Of a stretch of DNA of 64,000 bases, positions 47,109 through 59,354 are shown one piece after another. Source of the DNA: Cryptomeria japonica (taxonomy: Eukaryota; Streptophyta; Pinopsida; Cupressales; Cupressaceae); the NCBI RefSeq assembly GCF_030272615.1, contig NC_081406.1:213506997-213570996 (forward strand), given 5' to 3'. Below the pieces are notes generated by a model. That model worked only from the letters and a program-made list of their open reading frames with translations, had not been told where the DNA came from and did no database searches. The position numbers and the translations under genes were made by a program. Position 1 is the stretch's first letter. Each line of letters starts with the position of its first letter.

Positions 47109-50100
47109 TAATTAAATTCTATCTTAAGTAATGTGCATTAATATGTGAATAGTTGTTATGTGGAACTACTTTGTTTGTAAAAGATGTATAAAAAGGGAAC
47201 ATGTTATAGTAGCCTTGAGAGTGTATTAATGTGTCGCACGAAAGATTGTTTTATGTTCTTCATTAAACTAATTTGATTCAGGACCTATTTTAACAATGCT
47301 ATATTGAATTTGCTTTTAGATATATATAAAAGACTTAGCTTGATTAGAAAGTGCAAATGAAAAGCTTCTTTGATGTGCATGCATTAATATGTATTATTTA
47401 GTTGATAGCTCCTCGTTTACCTTTTTATCGTACTTTGATTTTCAATAATGGGTTGCAAATTATGATATGTTTTGTATTGAATTAAGAGTAGAGAGTGTTC
47501 TCATGAGGTCTTGCATTATCGAAAAGATTGCCTATTTGATCTCTGTTGTTTGGAAAACTAGAACATTCTATTGCAACCATAATAATTTAAAATTACATGT
47601 TAGGTTGATTGATACTCTTCTAAAATGGTAGTGAAATGAAACCATACCATTAAAATGATAGGCTTATAGTGAGAAATTTTAGCATGTAGTGTGATCTTGT
47701 TGATCTTGTGTCTATGTATGAAATAGTTTGGCTATCAAACTCTCATTCCCTTTTCTTTGCCTAGATTATAAGATTTTTAGAAATGCTACTAAAGGATGCA
47801 TTGATTTAAATGGAATTTTTAATAAAACATGTGAAACCCTATTTTTGCATTTGGCTTCATATTGAAAAATGAAAGTCTTTCACTTTGGAAAAGAAATTTG
47901 CATAGTTAGTAATGTGTTTATGAATGCTTAGTGAAATTAGAGAAAGATATAGGAATGGCGTTACCTCCTTATGTAAATTTGAATTGTAAAGAGTTTCAAT
48001 ACTTGTATCTAGAGTAAACTTTATTCAGTTATTCATGTGGGAAGCATAATCACAACCTTCATTGTTTAGATAATAGTGTAGTGAAAAGTACTCCCCGTAA
48101 ATGTGACTAAACCAGTACTGGTGCTTTCTTTGTGTAATGTAAGAAACCCATGCTTGCTTTATGTGCCCATGGGATGGTGAAGTAATCAACCATGGAGGAT
48201 ATGTTTACTTATGAGTATGGGAAAACCATATTGTTTATGAGATGTTGCTTATTTGTTACCCTACTGAGTACCAAACCTCGAGTTGTTGGTAATTCAGTAT
48301 GTTAAGGGGTAGTATTAGAAGTCACCATTCCTTGAATAGTATGGATCTACGTACGAGTAATGTCGGTGCGAAGAGACTTTAGCTTCTCTATTTTGAGAAA
48401 AAATATAGTTATATAATGAAACTGTATGAAAGGTGTACTCAATACTTTCCCTTTTTGATGTACCAATTTATAAGGTTTGTGTGTTCCAACCTATTCCTCT
48501 CCTTTATTTGAGCATATTGATGGTAATTCTTGAGCATTGTGATGGTGTATTTTGGAGGATCTTTTGCCTTGTCTTCATGAAAGGTAGGTTTCGCCCACAT
48601 GAGCTGCCAGTTAGTAGGTGTTGGTGGACATGTGGGTGGACCTTAGCCATGTATACCTCTGGCTTACAATGAGTATCCTGAGAGATACGTCACTATGTGG
48701 GACATGACCTGTGCGTGCTTGTTTCTGCAAGGTACACTACCATGCAGGATACGTCCATTATGTGTTTTCTCCGCTTGGAGTATTGCCATGTCACATGATG
48801 ACATGATGTGGGGTGATGGCGAGGTGCACACTTCCATGTCATGTGGATGTATGACTAGGACGCACCACATGATGAGCTACTGCGACAGCTATACGATTGT
48901 TTCCTCCTTCCTCATTGGTGGCGAGATGCTAGTCACATAGTGATGCTATGTGCAATTGTGATATTCTTATTTATTTCTTTGTGGACCAGCAATTTATTCT
49001 ATTTTGACTTTGAAGGTTTAGCCATGATCTTGTCATATTTTTCTTACTTGATTTAGTCTTGCAAATTCTGGATTATTTTATTGCCTTACTGTTGGAATTG
49101 ATGATTTATTATCTTTATTCATCCATACTTTGGTGGCTAAATTGGTTTATCCTTATTGTTTTCATATGTTGGTCTTGTGTTGAAATATGAAATTCCTCTC
49201 CAAGTACGTATGAGACGATCTTGGTTGAGTGTGTAAAAGGAAATAGACATAGGGAACCTTGAGGATGGGGGTTTGTGAAGCTATGATACAGCTAGGATCC
49301 ACTACTTACCTATGTGTGGTGACTATCTCTTGGAGGCTAACCACCTTACTCAACAAGGGATGTTCACGAAGGTCTTGTATGGAAGGTAGCACTGCTATGG
49401 TGTACCCTAACACCATCAAGCCCTTGAGTGAGATATTGGATATTTATGATTATATTATTGTTCTGAGATCAGACATAGAGATGTTGATCGTGCATGTTAT
49501 CTTTGATTGAGCATTAGACATGCTCACATGTGGCCTTTGAGTTGTGCATTCTAGTTATGTGGATGGTTATTATGTGTAATCATGGAGTAAATTGTGTTAA
49601 CTTGTCACTATGTTATGGGACATAGTCATTGGAAAGATTTTTATATGCCTGACAAGTGTAAACAATTCTGTACTATATGTTGTTCTTATTTATTGGAAGT
49701 TAACTTGGTTGTAGAATTTGATATTTGAAGCTAGTTCTATGAGATAAATTTTTATGATGAGGATGGTTTGGTAAAAGAAATTGATCATGATGGCATGTTT
49801 TCTTGTCATATTTGGTAGATGAGTATGGTAATTGTTGTTTACCTCTTTTAATGCTTCAATTTGGTGTGATGAAAGGAAGAAAATTTTATTTCTCTGCTAT
49901 GATTATAGATAATTCCCATAATGTTATAAGAAATGTATGGATTTAGATGTATCTTGCCAATGGATAATGGCTTTAGTAGAGAATTTAGCAATAAAGTTTC
50001 AATTATTTGTGAAAAGATTCATATGTGCAAATTGATATTTGTTAAATGAGTTTTAGGGCTAATGTGTTGTGCATGTTTTCCTGTCTAGCCTTACGACTTC

Positions 50101-50120
50101 CCAAAGTAAGTCAAAGCCTA
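47109..50120 (+). mobile_element. Element D interior, part 2 (after nested E)
   Basis: Continuation of D's non-coding interior. It aligns in reverse complement with 39098-41960 of E. A GC-richer section at 48590-48890 carries small Cys/Met-rich ORFs on both strands with no domain. No gag or pol. Confidence 0.85.
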
Positions 50121-50130
50121 GGGGGGAGGA
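50121..50130 (+). other. Element D polypurine tract
   Basis: GGGGGGAGGA directly before the 3' LTR TGTAATGCCCC. Confidence 0.92.
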
Positions 50131-50343
50131 TGTAATGCCCCTACCCTAGTCAGCTTTGTAAAACCGGTTTGACCTTGGCTGACTTTTTTATGTGGCATTC
50201 TTGGGTGGTTGATTTCCCATTATGTAATGTTGTAGTAAGATATTATGATTATTGTACGTACCTATTAATATGCTTTCGCATCGATTTTTATGTAAGTTTA
50301 ATTGTTCTCCTGATCATGCTATTAATCTCAGGCTAACACTTTC

Positions 50344-50345
<2 letters not shown>

Positions 50346-50430
<85 letters not shown>
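50346..50430. repeat. (TA)n microsatellite in D 3' LTR
   Basis: About 85 bp of alternating AT, nearly twice the length of the same tract in the 5' LTR. Confidence 0.95.
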
Positions 50431-50432
<2 letters not shown>

Positions 50433-53400
50433 TTGTGTGACTCATGGTTGCAGGAGATTGTAGGTATAGTACCACCTAGGTGCAAGGTTCGTCTTCACCT
50501 GGATTCATAGGTTTGAGTGTACCTCTTTGGTCCTAGGAGTTTGGATTAGGTGGTCGTAAAACCCTCATTTTACCCTAGTCATGCTCAAGTGAGCATCATG
50601 AGTCGTCCATTGGTTTTCCTTTTTCTTTGAGCTTGTAGGTCGTGTATCTGGTTGGCTTTCTTGGGTTGTGTGCTTTGCATGTGGTAAAATTGAGTATTTA
50701 ATTTGATTTAATGTGTGCTTACACATTTTAATTAAGGAATTAAATTAAATAGGTTTCTTTTATGTGATTAATCATTAATTAAAAATTGCTCTATTCATGT
50801 TTGTAGCAAGTTCAATTTAATGGTTAATTTTAAATAATGAATTTATTCAGTTTATGCATTTTGAAAGGAAAGATTTAAATTTATTCGAAATAGAAATAAT
50901 TTAATCTCTTTTGCATTTTGGAATAGAAAGGTTAATTTCAATTATTTAAGAAAATCAATTTTAATTAGAAAAACAAGTTTAATATATATATTTGATATAG
51001 TGTGAAAGATTGATTTTGGGATTTTATTTTAATTAAAAATATTTTACCCTCATTAATATTTTGAAATATAAGTGTTAGTTTTGTAATATTGACAAAATTA
51101 GAAATTAAATGAAGAAGAGAAAACATTTTGATTTTTCTAATTAGAAAAGCAAGTTTAGAATATTTGAATCGTTTGAAAAGAATGATTTTTCATTTTATTT
51201 AAAAAAAAAGTGTTTTAAATTCAAAGATAAGAGATTAGGTCAAATATTCTTCCATTTTAACTAGGTTTGAAAATATTTTGGGGGATTTCTTTTGGAGAGC
51301 ATTTTTTAAAACATTTTTGGGAGAAGGACTTTTGGAGGAAAATTTTGCATTCCAAATTTTATTTTATTTTTTAATTTGGTTGAAGGATTTCTATAGTTGG
51401 AAAAATTCATAGCTCTTTCCAAATTTTTATCCAAGAAATGTTAACCAGTTTGGTTGAATGATTTCTACAGCTAAAAAAATTGGTAGCTCTTCCCAAATGT
51501 TCATCTAGGAAAGCTTAACCAGGTTGGATTATTTGATCTGTTGTTTTGTTTAATAAAATAAAATAAAAATGGGAAATGAAATATTGTCATGAATTCTTGT
51601 TTGTTTCATTGTTTTGATTGTTTGAATTTGTTCGTTAAATCTGCCTGAGAATAAAAAAATAAAAAAATCCAACTGATATAACATATTTGGGGGTTTAAAT
51701 TTAATCAGTTTCTATTTTTTTTTAAATTTGGGGAAAAATGAAATGGATAGGAAAACTTTTCATGATTTTGTTATTTGATTTCCAATTTTTGGTTGAACAT
51801 AGTTTTGATTCATGTTTTATTTCCATTAAATTTAAGATGGAAGGAATTATTTTGGTTTAAAAATTCTTCCCTCGTATGTTGTTATGCTGCCAAATTTTGT
51901 TCAAAAATGAAACCCTTGTAGAAGTTTTTATTATGCTGTTTCAGAATGTCAACGATATCTCCAAATTTACAAACTGAGTTTCTACGAATTTTTTTGGGTT
52001 TCTTGGTGACTTTGCATTCTAACTTCTGTATAAATTTCGTAAAAATCAAGTTCTGGGTTTTTGAGAAATGATAGAAACCATGTGACTGTGTTTATTTATA
52101 TATATATTTTTATATATAATGACTTGAGATTTTTATATGGATGATAGAAAATGAAATTTAAGTTGATATGATTTGTTTGAAATTTATAATGATATATGGA
52201 TCTTATAATTAATTTTGCATTTATAGGCAATTTGATCAATATGAGTTTATTGGGAAACCAAAATCTTTAATTAGATTAGTTTATGGCATTTGACTATTAT
52301 TTTTTTTTAAAAAAGGGTTGTTTGGAAATCATAATGCTTATGAACCTCTCTTCAGTCAATTGTTAATTGAAAGCTATTTGGTTCAATTTTGTGTAAAAGA
52401 GAAATTTTTCTTGTATATGTCGTATGGATGTAATTGTCATTATTTTGCAAGTTAAATAGAATAATTAGTGATTTTTGGAATTATGTATTACTTTTATGTT
52501 TGTTTTTTTAATAAATAAATAAGTATAGATAAACTGTGTCAAGATAAAATAAAAAGGATGTTTTATTTTGAAAATGAATATCATATGTTTATGTGATTAA
52601 AGAATAATTGAATTTATTACACTGGGTGCTATGCTTACTATATTAATGTATTTATGGTTTGAAAACTCATAATGATGTATTTATGTTATTGTATGATGCA
52701 ATCAAACTTTAGGGAGTTAGAAAACCATGAACGCCTATACCTAGACAAGGTAGATTACTGCAATCAAACTCAAATCCTCTACAAAACTGGATCGATTGTA
52801 ATGTTTAACCAATGTGGAAAAAGATTGTCTTCTCTGGGTTATGCTTGTGCATTTTTAAATTTATGTTTTCGCATTTGCTTAGGAATGGCAAGTCCTTGTT
52901 TGTAATTGTTGGCTAATGTCGTTTGTCGGTTTGGGTGCCGGTTTATGTCCTTTATCCTGAATCTTGACTATTTTCATGTGATGGTTTGTATTCGATTATG
53001 TCCTTTGTGCGAGTGTTTAATATTGGTTTGTGGTAGACTAGAGTTGGTCAGGTCTCTAGTTAGAGTACCATCAATCAATGCACCCTGTATGAAGTTCAGT
53101 TTGACCAAGTGGGTAATCCTACCATATTGAACTCTGTTTGCTTGACCTTGTGTATTCCTAGGTTTTAGAAGTTTGCTTGAATATTTTCTCTAGTGTGTTA
53201 TTGTGTTTCCTTTGATAGGAGCACGGTTGTGGAGTCGTCCTAATGTTTATTTCCCTCATGAGAACTTGATATTCATGTGAGACCATGATGCTTATGATGG
53301 GTTGTGAAGATTTAGTTTCACGAATGCTCCAGTTTATCCTTTATAATTGCTTCTTATTATGTTTAGTTTGATCCTTTCCTATTAAGGGATCATTCATGTA

Positions 53401-53886
53401 TTTATTTGACCAATGTGGTCATATGTATTACTAGTTATGTTTGCTTTGATGGCAGGATTCTAAATGATGTGAACCTTATGTATTCATCACTATTGATTAA
53501 GTATCAGAGGGGTCTTGTAGTTGAGAAGACCCAGAGATGTAGCCCACAAAGGGTGAACTTCGAGATCATTTTGGTGTTATGTGGTGTTTTTCCATTCTTA
53601 TATTACCTTTTAATTTTTCATGTATGGATGCTTTATGTTAAAATGTATAATGGGGATTAGATGAAATTAATCATAAATGGATGTATGTAGTCATTTTATT
53701 AAATGCAGTAATATGGATCATAAAAGAATGTAGATTTGATTAATGGAATATATCCAGTTATCGATAGCGCAATTAAGTATGCATGGAAAGTATTCATTAG
53801 TTTATGATAAAGTTAAAGTATGTTATGGAACTAGATGAATGGCATGTGTTTAATGTAAGATTGAACATAATGAATGGTTAAAATTT

Positions 53887-54084
53887 ATTGGATGAACTTA
53901 GTCATGTTAGCCATAGCTTTAACTCTAATGGATGAACCTCATTGTGCCATCTATATTTTAACCTTAATGGATAAACTCATCATGTAATCTAATTTTAACT
54001 TTAATAGGTGAATTTCCTCATGTTAGCTACATCTTCAACCATAATGGATGAACACATCGTATTATATATATTTTTAATTTACTG
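53887..54084. repeat. Five-unit, about 40-bp tandem repeat in D 3' LTR
   Basis: Same array as 33713-33909, so it was present when D inserted. Confidence 0.75.
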
Positions 54085-54349
54085 AACAAATTATATCTTT
54101 GTTTAAAGTAATAACATGAAATTAAGTTAACCTGCTTAATTGGATCAAATGTTGTGAGTTGAGTTAGATGTTAAATTAAGTAATCACATTGGGAAACTCC
54201 TTAGGTATTGTTTAGTATTCTGTTGTGTTATCTAATCTTTTGATAGCTCATTGTATCATTATGTTGTGTTTTTTCTTTTTTTAAATTATTTGCACTCTAT
54301 TTGTGTGTTTTAGCTTTATCCCTTTGGGGTTTCCTGGTAGGGCATTACA

Positions 54350-54521
54350 GCTGTGGTGGAGATCTCTCCCCTATAGCGTGGAGGAGCCTCCCCTCCATAA
54401 TGTGGAGAAGGATCCCTACTCCCCATAGCATGGGAGTATCCCCCCACATGGTGGGTCAAGGCTCCCCACTGCATGGGTTGAGCCTCCCCACATGGTGGGT
54501 TAAACCCCTCCAAAACAAAAT
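54350..54521. repeat. GC-rich block of LTR1, right copy beside element D
   Basis: Starts GCTGTGGTGGAGATC exactly at the D terminus and ends CCAAAACAAAAT. It is a second copy of 29875-29998, with about 49 extra bp after GAGCCTCCCCTCCA. After it, LTR1 continues normally. Confidence 0.88.
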
Positions 54522-55971
54522 ACTAAAACAAAATTTTAAAGTGAATTTTTGTTTTATTTATATACTTTTTTAAACAAAATGAAATTCATTAATTAAAATC
54601 TGCAACTTAAGTTTACACAAAACCAAAAGGATAAAATTTATAAATAAAATCATAAATTTGTTTCAAATTGAAATCTCCATAACCCAAATTTAACACCAAT
54701 TTAATATCAACAAGAAGGAAAATTTATAGAAAAAAATTCTAGAAAAACTTCATCAGACAACATGTTTGACTTAATAAATTGAAATGGACAATTAAAACAA
54801 TGACTTCTAACACATAACCATAATAATAATTTAATAATTAAAACCTCATTGCTAGATTCAACAAAAAATTATAATAAAAATTCTCCAAAAGCCCCAACAA
54901 GCACAAACATAAAAGGGATTTAAATCTCTACCTTAGAATGTTATCCTGGAAAAGGTACTTGTAGGTGAAGCCTCAAGTTCCAACACCAGAAAACCCTCGG
55001 GCAACCAAAAAGAAAAATTCCTACTTCCAATCTTCATCCAAAAACCCTTGCAAAATTTCTTTGTCAATAACTTTCTCTTAAAAATCCAAAAAAGAAACAA
55101 ACCCCCCCGATTCTGGAAATTTTCTAGAATATAAAAGGTTCTCCCCAAAATTCTTCATGGGGGAAAGAAAGTTTCCCCAAAAAACAACACTTTGTAGAAG
55201 ATCCAAAAATCACCTTTCTAAATTTCAATGAGAAATAATAAATTTCATTAAATTTATTTAATAATTAATTTATTCCAACTTACCAATGATAACTTAATTT
55301 ATTAAACAATAATTAAAAAATACCAACACAACACACATAAACCCAAACTCAACACCTAAACAGACACATATAACATACCAGAGACATCAGACAATTACCT
55401 ATGTGGCATTACGACAAGATTGACAAAAGACATGAGACATTGCTCTGAAATGGAGCAAGGAAAGGATGACACTAACGGACCTTATGACTATCTCCACAAC
55501 TTCCATTGGGATAATGTAGGCATGCTCAGACCAATGAAGCTAGATGGAGTCAACACCTTGTACCTGCAACCCTGCATCACTGAGAAAAACATACATACAT
55601 ATATCAAACAAATTACAGGCACATCAGTGAAGGAGAGTCATGACATTCTGTGTCTGTTTGAAGTGAGTGATGGAAGATCATCCCCTCACACCCCATACAA
55701 AATCAAACACACATGAAATTGAACACATCATACATCTCATACATAAAGAAAATATATCAGTTCATGGTTAGTACATAAGCATAAAATCTAACAAGTAAAC
55801 ATCCATAAAAATGTAATGCATAAGCAATATTTATTAAATCCAAAACCTCATAACATAGTATCATGATAAGTCATCATAACATAGAGTATCATCCAACCAC
55901 ATATACAACAAAAAAAGTCGTACAGAGTCAAACTAGGTTAAATAGAGTCTGATCAAGGAAGGGGCATTATA

Positions 55972-56560
55972 GGCCTACTTTGATCAGGGCTCGATAGAAC
56001 TCTTCTATATACTCTTTAACGAAAAAATTATCTTGCTTCAACCCTTGCATCTTCTTCAACAATTCAAGCCCATACGCAATAGGAATAAATTATCTCTTCA
56101 ATTTACCCACCATCTGATCCCATCTTGTTATTTTCTCTTTTCCTCTTCAATTCTCTTTAATTAAACTTCTTTCCACCAAATACTAGCAAGATCCTTTAGC
56201 TTGGTCTTTGTAAACTTGGCCCTTTCAAGATCTCCCACTTCTTCATACTCAAAATATTATTCCATATCATTGATCCAATCAATCAACTCTTTTGGATGAA
56301 GATCTCCAGAAAATGTGAAACAATATTTGGCCTTTTTCCAATCTTGGAAATGGAACTCAGAAAGCTAGCCTCATTAGGATTTCTAGCTACTTATTGTTAT
56401 TCTTCAAACTATCCTTTCCCTTTAGATTCATCCTTACTTTCACCTCTTTCTCTAATATCAACTCTTTTACTGCCTAAACTTGTCTATAGAGGGCTCTACA
56501 ACCCTCTTTTGTCGCAACAATATTTTGTCCACCACAATTCCATCATGGAGGCATATTTCT
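55972..56560 (-). pseudogene. Element I: Ty3/gypsy gag fragment
   Basis: Minus-strand pieces read CRALYRQV, RSSSKRVDWLDQ-like and FEYEEVGDLERAKFTKTKLK followed by ASIWWKEV. This is the capsid motif set of plant gypsy Gag (E-F-x-Y...W.). The frame changes at least once and has several stops. It stops abruptly at 55971, where LTR1 of the A/B tandem begins, so the rest of I must lie beyond the left edge of the window. It differs clearly from element A's gag, so it is a different family. Confidence 0.8.
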
Positions 56561-56643
56561 CACCTTTATAAAAGACCCACAACCATAGTCCTTATGCAAA
56601 CTACTTCATGTTCAGTGATTTATTTACACACTTAGGAACTTGT

Positions 56644-56655
56644 TCTCTAATACTA
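56644..56655 (-). other. Element I primer-binding site, degenerate
   Basis: The minus strand reads TAGTATTAGAGA, 9 of 12 matches to TGGTATCAGAGC, placed between the gag fragment and a sequence starting TGATGAAGG. The match is weak and the call rests mainly on position. Confidence 0.5.
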
Positions 56656-56657
56656 AT

Positions 56658-57386
56658 TGATGAAGGTTGCTCCCATTAAAAACCCAAACACACAACAACA
56701 ACAGAGAAATAAACAAAAATATGAAAGAAAGAAGAACTTTCTTTCTATTATACCAAGAAATGAAACTACAACATTCAAATAATAACATGCCATAGTCACA
56801 TGGGATTTCTCATTACAATTATTATCAAGCTAAAGCAACAATCTGCAATATTGGAGCTGTGTTCTATAATTCTCATTCACCTTCTTTATCTAGAATGCAT
56901 AACTACCCTAAAATGTTTTAAATAGTGAAATACCCCATTTTTGGGAACCAAAAGACTAACCAACCACTTTCCCATGTAATTAAATTTTTTATTGGATTTT
57001 CATAGTTGAACTTATAGGAGCCATAAATTCTATATTGATTGTTGTATCTTTAATTACCATATATTGTTGGAAAGCTTGTGATACCTACACTAATGGAATG
57101 TATTGACACACCCCTTGATCAACTTTTGAACCCATCTGAGGCTTCTAAGAACCTCAAAATTATATTTGAAGCTATATTAGGGAAATTTTCCCTAAAAACT
57201 TGAATATCTCCTGAATGCCACAAGATATTGAAATTATTCTTTCACCATTCTAGAGGTCTATGTAATTTTTCATGCAAGAAAATGATAACTTACCAAAAAT
57301 AGTAACCCTACCATTATTAACCCTTATTGAAAATTTAAATAATATTTTTGGGCGATGTAAGACTACTCTTACACTTTGTGTGCTTC
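56658..57386 (-). mobile_element. Element I 5' LTR, part, cut by copia element H
   Basis: Non-coding sequence beside the putative PBS, starting TGATGAAGGTTGC. It runs 730 bp to the copia LTR at 57387 and should continue past the right edge of the window. No second LTR is available for comparison, so the boundary is inferred. Confidence 0.5.
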
Positions 57387-58591
57387 TGTTGGAATCCAAT
57401 AACGTTGAGAGGGGGGTGATTCAGTGCTCTCCCAGTATGATTAAGTTTAACCTTATTAGCACAACAACTTAGTAACAGGTATGAATAAAAGAAAATAACA
57501 AGAAGTAATAATGAAATCACAAAAATGAGCACCATAACACAGAGATTTATATGTGGAAAACCTCAAAGAGGAAAAACCATGGTGGTATTGGTGACCCACA
57601 ATATCTATCCATTGATTAGATGAATAAATATTACATATAAGGGGCATGCACATGCAGTAAGGCACACTGCCTAGAGTGCACTACTCATCACAAAAGGAGC
57701 CTCACTGACTACAAGAAATCTTTTAACTACAATCTAGAAAGAAGATTGAATTGCAAGAATAACATCTCCTATGCTTGAGTACAGTTTTAGTTAAGCTCAA
57801 TACCAGAGGTCTTAAACCTCTTACACAAACCCAATTTGATCACCTATGATCAACCAAAACCTCTGAATATGATTACAACCTTATTCGCACACAGATAATC
57901 CCATAACCATCCATGACCGTGATCTACAAAGAGATCTTACATTGTATTTATACAAAACCTGGACCTAAACAATTAGGTCAGCCACCTAAAAGATAATAAA
58001 ATAAATCCATTGCATAAACCCGCAAACCAATGATAACCCAAGTCTGCCAAATACCAAAACAACATTAAGCAAACAGTAAATCTAACTGGTAATGCATCGG
58101 GAGCATCCACCAACACGTTACATAAACCAGTCCATAAAATTTGAGAGTAACACATAATAGCATCAGACCTAAAATAGGTCCCCATAAGCCAAATGCAACA
58201 CCATTGATCAACTGAAATATGAACATGATAACCATCAACATCCTGAGAACCTTCTAGAAGTCGCACCAACACCACTTATCTAATCCATCAAAAGATCTTC
58301 AACAAAGCTCTACCAGTAAAACCCTTACTGGTAACTAAAAGGCTTACTAGAACATATGATAGCTTCTGAATCACCAAATCTTGAACCAATTGAATGTGAC
58401 ACGCACATGAATGTCTGAACCAAACCAATTCCACCAAACTGAATATATCGGAGAATATCGAAGATGATCTCCATATCAACATCACAATCCAACCACTCTA
58501 TCGGAACCCAAAAGACAACTAAACAAGCTAGTGCTGATATCAATGACAAACATCAATGCAACACATAATCACTTCCTCCAAATTGCCAACA
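57387..58591 (-). repeat. Copia element H 3' LTR
   Basis: A 1,205-bp LTR in plus-strand order TGTTGGAATCC to AATTGCCAACA. It is followed by the PPT and a pol fragment of H. It matches 59355-60531 and the partial copy from 63492, including the GGGGGGTGA block near the start. ORFs inside are shadows. The 5 bp to its left (GCTTC) should recur beyond the window if it is a TSD. Confidence 0.9.
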
Positions 58592-59354
58592 ATCTCCCCC
58601 TTTGGCATTGATGGCAACACTAGATTTGAAAAACATCCAATTGCTAAGAAATGCCAAACAAGTCTCCCTCAATGAAAGACACCCAACAAACGATATACCA
58701 ATGAAGTTCTGAACCAATTATCTTTGTACCAATTAACCATCCATAGACCTGAACCAAGTTCCCCTAGTGGGATACAACCAATTTAAAAAAAAATTCCTCC
58801 CCCTTTGACTGATATCTCAGTTAAGCTCTATTTTTCACATGTATATCTCTTCCCCCTTTGATATCAATGTCAGAAATCTAACATAAACATCAAAGAAAAA
58901 CCATAGATCCTCCCGACCATACAACTGACTAATCCCCCTAAGTAGTAGCATCAACTCATCAATCTGGAATGAATGGTACTTCTGATAATGCATACCAGAC
59001 CGATGCTAGTCAGCATCACTTAAGTCTCAACTGGAGGGGCAGAAACCCCCAATATGTCTTTAAAGTACTCAAATGATTCCTTGGGCAAAGGTTTAGTGAA
59101 GATATCTGGAATTTTCTCTTTAGTGTTCACATAAACCAATCTAAATTTATTTGCTTCTACCTTTTCCTTCAAAAAGTTATACTTGATTGATATGTGCTTT
59201 GCCTTAGAATGAAATACCAAATTCTTTGATATATCAATAGTAGCAAAGTTATCACATTGAATAACTACCGGTTCATCACATTCTACCCTTATATATTTCA
59301 AAATTTTCTTCATCCATAGAAATTGTGTACAACTAGTAGCAAGAGCAACATACT
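58592..59354 (-). pseudogene. Copia element H: PPT and RNase H fragment
   Basis: Next to the LTR the minus strand has a purine run (AAAGGGGGAGAT, 58592-58603). From 59354 to 59020 it encodes the Ty1/copia RNase H C-terminus: KYVALATSCTQFLWMKKIL, VIQCDNFATIDISKN, HSKAKHISIKYNFLKEKVE and IFTKPLPKESFEYFKDILG. This is the usual end of copia pol. The open frame has no stop, so H looks younger or better kept than its neighbours, but the domain is cut at its N-terminal side by the LTR of G at 59355. The stretch 58604-59019 is 3' untranslated sequence. Confidence 0.9.

Larger units (their letters stand above)
30001..54349 (+). mobile_element. Element D: non-coding long-LTR retrotransposon (LARD), interrupted by E
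   Basis: The 5' LTR is 30001-34179 and the 3' LTR 50131-54349. The PBS (34182-34193) and PPT (50121-50130) show plus orientation. Without E and one TSD copy the element is about 12.2 kb, with 4.2-kb LTRs and a 3.77-kb interior that has no gag or pol. These proportions are those of large retrotransposon derivatives, which depend on proteins from an autonomous relative. LTRs differ by roughly 5-7% in the first 200 bp (my eye count). It lies in LTR1 of the A/B tandem. Its flanks are not a simple 5-bp TSD (AATGA at left, GCTGT at right). Confidence 0.88.
50131..54349 (+). repeat. Element D 3' LTR
   Basis: A 4,219-bp LTR, TGTAATGCCCC to GGGCATTACA. Collinear with 30001-34179. Length differences come mainly from the (TA)n tract and small indels. 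Confidence 0.93.
27547..55971 (-). mobile_element. LTR1: 5' LTR of the B/A tandem, split by element D
   Basis: This begins TGTAATTCC at 27547, is interrupted at 30000 by D, resumes at 54350 and ends GGGGCATTATA at 55971 (final CA changed to TA). Without D it is about 4.08 kb, similar to the 4.15-4.5 kb LTRs of E. Its outer end abuts a gag fragment of element I, so the tandem inserted there. The distal part (54530-55970) is AT-rich and non-coding. Positions 55490-55600 align with LTR2 just left of F (cttgccattggga at about 7158, cttccattgggat at 55500). Confidence 0.8.

Noticed and set aside
48433-48940. Cys/Met-rich ORFs in D's interior, considered as a possible gag remnant
   Set aside because: No CCHC spacing or capsid motif. 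The matching part of E (40297-40698) does not keep the frame.
55420-55716. 98-codon ORF in distal LTR1
   Set aside because: It has no domain and aligns to a non-coding stretch in LTR2 near 7100-7240 with no conserved frame.
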